From positions 1-13,415 of the forward strand of contig JASFBA010000097.1 of NCBI GenBank assembly GCA_036172265.1: DNA of 13,415 nucleotides. Direction: 5' to 3'. The notes below the pieces were generated by a model that was not told where the DNA came from, did not search any database, and saw nothing but the letters and a program-made list of their open reading frames with translations. This stretch comes from JASFBA01 sp036172265. Its GTDB lineage: Bacteria > Chloroflexota > Chloroflexia > DTKN01. The position numbers and the translations under genes were made by a program. Positions within the stretch are counted from its first letter, which is position 1. Every line of letters begins with the position of its first letter. This document shows, in pieces, positions 7,204 through 13,415 of the stretch.

Positions 7204-8319
7204 ATGGCCCATCTTCGTCCTCTACCCCCAATCGGCCTGACGGCTTTGCCGCTCCTTTCCGCACTGCTGGCCGGAGTGCTCGGCTACGCCCCGGCCGGCC
7301 CACCTCCGGAACTCCCGCCCACTCCGCCGCTTGTGGTGGAGACGCGCAACCCCAAACTGGGGGTGCACACCCGCCTGGCCGACGAGCCGGAGGCCTGGAA
7401 GGTGGAGCGCACCCTGGAGATGGTGCGCGCGATGGGTGCCCCCTGGATTGTGGAAATCTTCCCCTGGGCCTATATCGAGAAAAGCCCGGGCCGCTTCGAT
7501 TGGACTCACGCCGACCTGGTCATCTCCGCCGCCTATCAGCAGGGCCTGAGCGTGATCGCCCGGCTGGACATCGTTCCCGACTGGGCCCGGCCGGTCGGAA
7601 GTTCCACCCGCTACCTGGAGCGCGAGCACTATGCCGATTACGCCCACTATGTCCAGGCCTTTGCCGCCCGCTATCGGGAGCGCGTCCGCCACATCGTCAT
7701 CTGGAACGAGCCCAACACCGCCTTCGAGTGGGGCGGCCGGCCGCCCGACCCAACGGCCTATACCGAACTCCTGTGCGCCGCCTACGCGGCCGTCAAGGCG
7801 GTCCATCCCGAGGCCGTGGTCCTGGCCGCCGGCTTGGCCCCCACAGTGGAGAGGCCAAAAGGAGGGCGAGCCTGGGACGACCTTTCCTACCTGCAGGCCA
7901 TGTACGACGCCGGAGCCGGGGGATGTTTCGACGGCCTGGCCGCCCACGCTTACGGCTGGAAGGAACCGTTCCAGGAACATCCCGACCCCTCGCGGGTGAA
8001 CTTTCGCCGGGTGGAACTCCTGCGACGGGTGATGGAGCACAACGGCGACGGGGAAAAGAAGGTGTACATCACCGAGGCCGGTTGGAACGATCATCCCCGC
8101 TGGGTGAACGCCGTGCGGCCGGCCGAGCGCATCGCCTATACCTTGGAAGCCTGCCGCTGGTCGGAGACGCAGGACTGGCTGGCCGTCCTGGCCTTCTGGC
8201 AGTTCCGCATGCCCTGGGGGGGAGCCAGCGCCAGCGTGTACTATAACTTCGTCGGGGAGGATTTCACCCCCCGGCCTATCTACCTGGAGGTGCAAAAGTA
8301 TGCCCAAGGAGAGAGGTAA
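7204..8319 (+). CDS. Membrane-anchored or secreted clan GH-A glycoside hydrolase
   Basis: This 371-residue protein has a hydrophobic N-terminal segment (about residues 10-28) followed by a Pro-rich stretch (30-43), consistent with a signal peptide or signal anchor and spacer; no lipobox Cys is seen. From residue 50 a TIM-barrel hydrolase follows. IWNEPNTAFEW places the acid/base Glu at 169, and YITEAGWND places the nucleophile at 291, the clan GH-A arrangement (GH5/GH39-like). The early motif FPWAYIEKSPGRFDW is common in this group. The substrate cannot be read from sequence. ATG 7204, with GAGGAA just before it, was preferred to the upstream in-frame ATG at 7126, which lies inside lipM. It starts 25 bp after lipM. 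Confidence 0.85.
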   Translation: MAHLRPLPPIGLTALPLLSALLAGVLGYAPAGPPPELPPTPPLVVETRNPKLGVHTRLADEPEAWKVERTLEMVRAMGAPWIVEIFPWAYIEKSPGRFDWTHADLVISAAYQQGLSVIARLDIVPDWARPVGSSTRYLEREHYADYAHYVQAFAARYRERVRHIVIWNEPNTAFEWGGRPPDPTAYTELLCAAYAAVKAVHPEAVVLAAGLAPTVERPKGGRAWDDLSYLQAMYDAGAGGCFDGLAAHAYGWKEPFQEHPDPSRVNFRRVELLRRVMEHNGDGEKKVYITEAGWNDHPRWVNAVRPAERIAYTLEACRWSETQDWLAVLAFWQFRMPWGGASASVYYNFVGEDFTPRPIYLEVQKYAQGER

Positions 8320-8821
8320 AGGCGAGGTCGAACAGGGAGTAGACGGGAGCCGCTATACCGTGGTGCCCCGGGTGCTCTGCTTCCTGAAGTCCGGGCAGGA
8401 GGTTCTGCTTCTGAGGGGGGCAGACAACAAGCGGCTGTGGGCCGGCCGCTACAACGGTATCGGCGGACATATGGAACGGGGGGAAGATCCGCTCCAGGCC
8501 GCCCGGCGAGAAATTCGGGAAGAGACGGGCCTGGAGGTGGAGGTGCTCCATCTGGGCGGCCTGGTCCACCTCTCCCTCTCCCGGGGAAGCGGGGTGATGC
8601 TTTTCCTCTTCGTCGGAGAGTCTCCCGGCCGTGAAGTGCGCCCCTCGTCTGAAGGAAGCCTGGAGTGGGTGCCTGTGGAGCAGTTCGCCCGCCTGCCGGT
8701 AGTGGAAGATCTGCCTCTCCTCCTTCCCCGGCTGCTTCGCTTCCGTCCCGGCGATCCCCCCTTTTTTGCCCGTTCCCACTACGACGCCCAAGGCCGGCTC
8801 CAGGTGGAGTTTTCCACATAG
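8300..8821 (+). CDS. Nudix hydrolase, MutT-like
   Basis: This 173-residue protein carries a complete Nudix box: G56, E62 and the REIREETGL core at 70-78 match Gx5Ex7REUxEExGU, so Mg-dependent hydrolysis of a nucleoside diphosphate derivative is expected. RYNGIGGH before the box resembles 8-oxo-dGTP/NTP diphosphatases, but substrate is not fixed by the motif. The start overlaps the glycoside hydrolase end by 20 bp; GGAGGTG lies 8 bases before the ATG. It is the last gene of the plus-strand operon. No intrinsic terminator with a U-tract follows on the plus strand. Confidence 0.9.
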   Translation: MPKERGKGEVEQGVDGSRYTVVPRVLCFLKSGQEVLLLRGADNKRLWAGRYNGIGGHMERGEDPLQAARREIREETGLEVEVLHLGGLVHLSLSRGSGVMLFLFVGESPGREVRPSSEGSLEWVPVEQFARLPVVEDLPLLLPRLLRFRPGDPPFFARSHYDAQGRLQVEFST

Positions 8822-8982
8822 ATGCCCCGCATTTTGCCCTTTCTGGAGCATGGGCTGATGAGGTCTAGCCAAATAATCCCCGATAACAGAGTGTAGGGGC
8901 GCGGCTTCGCTGCTCGACCGGCGCTCGCCGGCCACTCCTGGGTCGGCCTGAGCAGTTGCATTAGCATTTGAAAATCCCTATA

Positions 8983-9046
8983 TCACCGCAGAGATGCGGA
9001 AGATGTAGAGATTTCCTTTCTCGCGCTCTCCACGCCTCCGCGGTGA
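8983..9046. repeat. 64-bp imperfect palindromic intergenic element
   Basis: The left end reads TCACCGCAGAGATGCGGA. The reverse complement of the right end reads TCACCGCGGAGGCGTGGA, 14 of 18 identical. From memory, elements with ends of the type 'TCACCGCAGAGGCG...' are scattered between genes in several bacterial phyla, including Chloroflexota. This looks like one REP- or MITE-like copy; a second copy is not present in the window. Confidence 0.5.
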
Positions 9047-9085
9047 AGCGTCAACCAATTGCGAACCATCTCCACCTTTGCCTAT

Positions 9086-9125
9086 AAAAATTCGGGGGGC
9101 CCGGGATCAGCCCGGGCCCCCCGAA
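9086..9125 (-). terminator. Intrinsic terminator of hsp20
   Basis: A 15-bp perfect stem (9091-9105 with 9111-9125) and a 5-base loop, followed on the minus strand by TTTTTATAGG. It begins 20 bases after the hsp20 stop. The U-tract is on the minus strand only, so it does not obviously stop transcription from nudix. Confidence 0.93.
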
Positions 9126-9145
9126 GGCGCGATGGAATTGTGCCC

Positions 9146-9592
9146 CTACTTCTGCACCTTGACGGTGACCTTCTTCGGTTTGACTTCCTCCGCCTTGGGA
9201 ATCTGGACGGTCAGGATGCCGTCCTTCAGGGTGGCCTGGACCCTGTCGGTCTCGACCCGCGCCGGCAGGGCCACGCTGCGCTCGAAGCGGCCGTAGCGGC
9301 GTTCCATGCGATGGTAGCGGGCCCCCTCGACCTTTTCCTCCTCCTTGATCTCGCCGCGGATGGTCAGCACGTTGTTGCTGATGTGGACCTCGAGGTCCTC
9401 CGGCTTCATCCCCGGCGCGGCGGCCTTGACGACGAAGGCTTCATCGGTCTCATACATGTCCACGGCCAGCGTGGTGGTGGGTTCCCAGCCCCAGGAAAAC
9501 CAGGGGCGGAGGAAGCCCTCCTCGAAGAAGCGGTCAATGGCCTCGCGCAGAGAGAGCGGGCGGAAAGGTTCCCAACGGATGATCTCGCTCAT
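9146..9592 (-). CDS. hsp20: Small heat shock protein, Hsp20/alpha-crystallin family
   Basis: This 148-residue ATP-independent holdase would bind unfolding proteins for later refolding by DnaK/DnaJ. A short N-terminal arm (1-39, rich in W and F) is followed by the alpha-crystallin domain (about 40-133), with PGMKPEDLEVHISNNVLTIR (60-79) and the A-x4-G-I-L signature at A120-L127. The C-terminal tail is short and lacks a clear IxI motif. ATG 9592 has a strong SD (AAAGGAGGTGA) 6 bases upstream. It is the last gene of the heat-shock cluster, with its own promoter region overlapping the end of dnaJ, and ends in an intrinsic terminator. Confidence 0.96.
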   Translation of the reverse strand: MSEIIRWEPFRPLSLREAIDRFFEEGFLRPWFSWGWEPTTTLAVDMYETDEAFVVKAAAPGMKPEDLEVHISNNVLTIRGEIKEEEKVEGARYHRMERRYGRFERSVALPARVETDRVQATLKDGILTVQIPKAEEVKPKKVTVKVQK

Positions 9593-9647
9593 CGCTGTTC
9601 ACCTCCTTTACCTGGGCCCACCGGCCCGAGTTGCTACGTCTGACTTT

Positions 9648-9701
9648 TCTTTACCCGAACCCCGTTAGAGAAATGCTAGAAGGATGTTACCGTTTCACTA
9701 A
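9648..9701 (-). promoter_or_regulatory. hsp20 control region: 11-bp direct repeats plus -10-like box
   Basis: On the minus strand three adjoining 11-mers read GTAACATCCTT (9680-9690), CTAGCATTTCT (9669-9679) and CTAACGGGGTT (9658-9668). A looser fourth, TTAGTGAAACG (9691-9701), overlaps the dnaJ stop. A -10-like TAAAGA (9648-9653) starts 15 bases after the start of the last repeat. The same layout occurs before dnaK. No CIRCE or HAIR operator is seen. Direct repeats one helical turn apart suit an OmpR/PhoB-type activator or an alternative sigma factor, but the factor is unknown. Confidence 0.55.
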
Positions 9702-10678
9702 CGCCGTTTCCGTATCTCGGCCAGGCGACGGAAGAGGTCGCGTTCCTCCGAAGAAAGGCCCGTCGGCAGGCGTACACTGACCGTGGCGTAGAGGTCGCCG
9801 TATTGGCCGGGCATCTTCAGGCGCGGCATCCCCTGACCGCGCAGGGCAAAGGTACGTCCGTTCTGGGTTTCGGGTGGGATTTTGAGTTTGAGGGTAGTCC
9901 CCTTCAGCGTGGGCACGTCCACCTCTCCGCCCAGGATGGCCGTATAGAGGTCCACCGTCACCTGGACGTAGAGGTCGTCGCCCTTGCGTTCGAACTGGGG
10001 GTGCGGGGCCACCTGGATCACCAGGTAAAGGTCGCCGGCCGGGCCGCCGTCGGGGCTGCGGACGCCCTTCCCCGGCAGGCGCACCTTGGAGCCGGTGTCC
10101 AGCCCGGCCGGAATCTTAACCTCCAGCCGGCGCATGCGCCCGTCGAAATCCTGGTACTCCAGGAGGCGGGTCGTGCCGTGGTAGGCTTCCTCCAACGTGA
10201 TCTGCACCGACTGTTCGATGTCCCGGCCGGCACGGGCCGTCGTCGGGCGGGTGGCCGTGCGGCGGGTACGGGTTGCTGTAGGCATCCCGCCGAAGAAGAA
10301 AGAGAAAAAGTCGGAAAAGGGGGAGGACCCCAGGAGTTCTTCCAGTTCTTCCGGGGTGATGGTGCGGTATTGTGTCCCTGGGCCGCCCCAGGCCGGCGAC
10401 CAGCCGAAGGGCCAGGCTGAGGCCTGACCGCCGGCCCGTTGCCATTGCTCAAACTCATGCCAGCGGGAGCCCAGTTCGTCGTAGCGTTTGCGCTTCTCCG
10501 GATCGCCCAGGACCTCGTAGGCCTCGTTGATCTCCTTGAAGCGTTCCTCGGCCGCCTTATCTCCCGGCCGAACGTCAGGATGGTACTGGCGGGCCAGCCG
10601 GCGGTAGGCCTTCTTAATCTCGGCCTGGGAGGCGTTTCGATCTACCCCTAGGATGCGGTAATAGTCCTTGTACTCCAT
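9698..10678 (-). CDS. dnaJ: DnaJ-family co-chaperone without zinc finger (CbpA-like)
   Basis: This 326-residue J-protein would stimulate the ATPase of DnaK and deliver substrates. The J domain spans residues 4-69, with HPD at 33-35. A Trp/Gly/Phe-rich region (about 90-141, including SPFSDFFSFFFGG) stands in for the G/F linker, followed by a short Thr/Arg-rich stretch (143-160). Two C-terminal substrate-binding beta domains follow (about 163-315; VKIPAGLDTGSKVRLPGKG at 197-215, LPTLKG-like and RGQGMP motifs). There are no CxxCxGxG repeats, so it is type II/CbpA rather than classical DnaJ. ATG 10678 has GAGGA about 10 bases upstream. It lies 289 bp behind dnaK with its own promoter-like sequence; grpE is absent from the window. 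Confidence 0.95.
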   Translation of the reverse strand: MEYKDYYRILGVDRNASQAEIKKAYRRLARQYHPDVRPGDKAAEERFKEINEAYEVLGDPEKRKRYDELGSRWHEFEQWQRAGGQASAWPFGWSPAWGGPGTQYRTITPEELEELLGSSPFSDFFSFFFGGMPTATRTRRTATRPTTARAGRDIEQSVQITLEEAYHGTTRLLEYQDFDGRMRRLEVKIPAGLDTGSKVRLPGKGVRSPDGGPAGDLYLVIQVAPHPQFERKGDDLYVQVTVDLYTAILGGEVDVPTLKGTTLKLKIPPETQNGRTFALRGQGMPRLKMPGQYGDLYATVSVRLPTGLSSEERDLFRRLAEIRKRR

Positions 10679-10715
10679 CGGGCCGGTCCTCGCATCCAGA
10701 GTCTAGCCGATTTCT

Positions 10716-10745
10716 ATTTTACCACAGCCTCGGGGTTCTTTCCAA
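10716..10745 (-). promoter_or_regulatory. Probable sigma-70-type promoter of dnaJ
   Basis: On the minus strand, -35 TTGGAA (10740-10745), an 18-bp spacer and -10 TAAAAT (10716-10721), 37 bp before the ATG. Both boxes match 4-5 of 6 consensus bases. The 11-bp repeats found before dnaK and hsp20 are not present here. Confidence 0.5.
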
Positions 10746-10781
10746 ACTTTGCCCCCGCGTCTGACATCCGCTCATTATTGG

Positions 10782-10808
10782 GCAGGTCGGATTGTCAATC
10801 CGACCTGC
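10782..10808. repeat. Perfect 12-bp palindrome between dnaK and dnaJ
   Basis: GCAGGTCGGATT and AATCCGACCTGC flank a GTC loop. No U-tract follows on either strand, so it is not an intrinsic terminator. It may be a REP-like element or a regulator site. It lies about 37 bp upstream of the dnaJ -35 box. Confidence 0.6.
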
Positions 10809-10908
10809 GGCCGGCTATAACTATCCAGCGCAAGGACGAGGAACTGGGGCGCTGTATCAAGTGCCGGCCAAGACCTTCACGGTCGCCGGGCGATAGCCGC
10901 TCGTTGGG

Positions 10909-10956
10909 GCGCCTCACGCCACCGGCCGGCACTCTCCTGCCGATGGCGTGAGGCGC
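10909..10956 (-). terminator. Stem-loop just after dnaK, possible terminator or stabiliser
   Basis: A 13-bp perfect stem, GCGCCTCACGCCA (10909-10921) with TGGCGTGAGGCGC (10944-10956), contains an inner CGGCA/TGCCG pairing. On the minus strand it begins 11 bases after the dnaK stop. No U-tract follows, so it could be a Rho-dependent pause, a 3' stabiliser or a repeat element. The 100 bp between it and the palindrome at 10782-10808 show nothing recognisable. Confidence 0.5.
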
Positions 10957-10967
10957 TAGACTTTCAC

Positions 10968-12848
<1,881 letters not shown>

Positions 12849-12883
12849 TGCTTCACCTCCTGCTCGTGCTCAATCTGCCGGCC

Positions 12884-12926
12884 AGGATAGGCGGGCGGTG
12901 TTAGAGGGATGATAGAGGAACGTTAG
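12884..12926 (-). promoter_or_regulatory. dnaK control region: 11-bp direct repeats plus -10-like box
   Basis: On the minus strand three adjoining 11-mers read CTAACGTTCCT (12916-12926), CTATCATCCCT (12905-12915) and CTAACACCGCC (12894-12904). A -10-like TATCCT (12884-12889) begins 15 bases after the start of the last repeat, the same distance as before hsp20. Over the 27 most similar bases the two regions share 20. The ATG of dnaK lies 35 bp beyond the -10-like box. Confidence 0.55.
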
Positions 12927-12947
12927 GAGGGTATTGGCAGAATAGGC

Positions 12948-13415
12948 TTACCGCCGTCGGGGACGGAGAGACGGCCGCAACGGGTTTTCCTCCGCCCACG
13001 AGTCCGGCAGATAGCGGAACGGCCTCAACCGGGCCGGGGTCTGGAAAGCGGCCTCAGCGGGACCTGTTTCCGAAGACGGTGCCCAGCGGGCCGGCAGGAG
13101 GGGGAGAGTCGGCAGCGTGGGAAGAAGGGTGTGGGTCGGCAAGGGCAGCAGGGTGGCTGTGGGGAGAAGGGTGTTGGTCGGCAAGGGCGGCAGGGTGGCC
13201 GTGGGGAGGAGGGTGTGGGTCGGCAAGGGCGGCAGGGTGGCTGTGGGGAGGAGGGTGTTGGTCGGCAAGGGCAGCAGGGTGACCGTGGGGAGGAGGGGTG
13301 TGGGAGTCGGGGTGGCCATCGGGCCGGTCGGCGTGGCCGTGGGCGAGGGGCCGGCTGTGGGAGTGCCGGGCGTGGGGGTTCGGGTGGCCATCGGGCCGGT
13401 CGGCGTGGCCGTGGG
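12948..13415 (-). CDS. C-terminal part of a Thr/Pro-rich repeat protein (partial)
   Basis: The minus-strand frame is open from the window edge to TAA at 12948-12950, 155 residues. The sequence begins PTATPTGPMATRTPTP, then four 14-residue repeats of the type LPTATLPPLPTHTL with N and H alternating, then a non-repetitive tail (about 55 residues) that is Arg-rich at the end (SLRPRRR). Met codons inside are unlikely starts because the Thr/Pro pattern continues to the edge. Such TPT-type linkers are typical of extracytoplasmic proteins in Chloroflexota, but no signal peptide, transmembrane segment or catalytic domain is visible here. The function is unknown. The stop is 99 bp before dnaK, and the dnaK control element lies in that gap. 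Confidence 0.65.
   Translation of the reverse strand, partial: PTATPTGPMATRTPTPGTPTAGPSPTATPTGPMATPTPTPLLPTVTLLPLPTNTLLPTATLPPLPTHTLLPTATLPPLPTNTLLPTATLLPLPTHTLLPTLPTLPLLPARWAPSSETGPAEAAFQTPARLRPFRYLPDSWAEENPLRPSLRPRRR
13134..13301. repeat. Four tandem 42-bp repeats within the Thr/Pro-rich gene
   Basis: Copies begin at 13134, 13176, 13218 and 13260, each opening GGTCGGCAAGGGC, with exact 42-bp spacing. Each encodes 14 residues, so copy-number change would keep the reading frame. Copies differ by a few bases only, which points to recent expansion or ongoing recombination. Confidence 0.92.
13310..13415. repeat. 34-bp direct repeat at the right window edge
   Basis: Bases 13310-13343 recur exactly at 13382-13415, where the window ends. 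They encode PTATPTGPMAT in the Thr/Pro-rich gene. The spacing of 72 bp is a multiple of three. The repeat may continue beyond the window and is a plausible reason for an assembly break here. Confidence 0.9.

Larger units (their letters stand above)
8822..9145. other. Convergent intergenic region with structured repeats
   Basis: These 324 bp separate the convergent nudix and hsp20 genes. No supported gene, tRNA or ncRNA is seen. The region holds a 5-bp GC hairpin (CCGGC-GCTC-GCCGG, 8918-8931), a palindromic element (8983-9046) and the hsp20 terminator (9086-9125). A minus-strand frame crossing 8779-8967 has no ribosome binding site and overlaps nudix, so it was not called. Confidence 0.7.

Noticed and set aside
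8779..8967. Small minus-strand ORF in the nudix-hsp20 gap
   Set aside because: It has no ribosome binding site, overlaps the nudix 3' end and has repeat-like composition.
9593..9653. RNA thermometer (ROSE or fourU) in the hsp20 leader
   Set aside because: The leader has a small hairpin (GGGCC with GGCCC, 9614-9627), but it does not pair with the ribosome binding site and no U-rich or anti-SD strand is seen.
10679..10967. tRNA or small RNA gene in the dnaK-dnaJ gap
   Set aside because: No cloverleaf or T-loop motif was found; the stems present are simple palindromes.

Overview
The window is GC-rich (roughly two thirds G+C by eye). It reads like a thermophilic or moderately thermophilic Chloroflexota-type bacterium. 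That placement is inferred from the Thr/Pro-repeat secreted protein tail, the type III CRISPR operon, the LipM-type octanoyltransferase and the overall codon style; no marker gene here proves it. Both edges of the window fall inside repeats, so it may be a whole assembly contig rather than a cut from a chromosome.

Left block (about 1-3825, minus strand): a type III-A-like CRISPR operon, cas6 then cas10/csm1, followed by the start of another small gene that could be csm2. Cas10 keeps both its HD nuclease motif and its GGDD cyclase motif. There is no CRISPR array and no cyclic-oligoadenylate effector in view. The first 65 bases are an exact inverted copy of the 3' end of cas10, which breaks the putative csm2 after about 20 codons.

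Middle block (about 3830-8821, plus strand): a divergent operon driven by a consensus sigma-70 promoter. It encodes a REC-GAF-PAS-PAS regulator, an MBL-fold hydrolase (4-bp overlap), a LipM-like octanoyltransferase, a membrane-anchored or secreted clan GH-A glycoside hydrolase, and a Nudix hydrolase (20-bp overlap). The cas promoter and the regulator promoter lie back to back, 7 bp apart.

Right block (about 9086-13415, minus strand): a heat-shock cluster, dnaK, dnaJ (CbpA type) and hsp20, ending in a strong intrinsic terminator. Upstream of dnaK is the C-terminal end of a Thr/Pro-rich repeat protein running off the window. dnaK and hsp20 carry the same upstream layout: three 11-bp direct repeats beginning with TA-containing tetrads, placed at an identical distance from a -10-like hexamer. 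dnaJ instead has an ordinary-looking promoter. Of the non-coding signals, this shared element is the one most worth following.

The palindromic octamer GGCCGGCC occurs 21 times (overlaps counted), 20 of them left of position 8450. About 1.5 would be expected from base composition.
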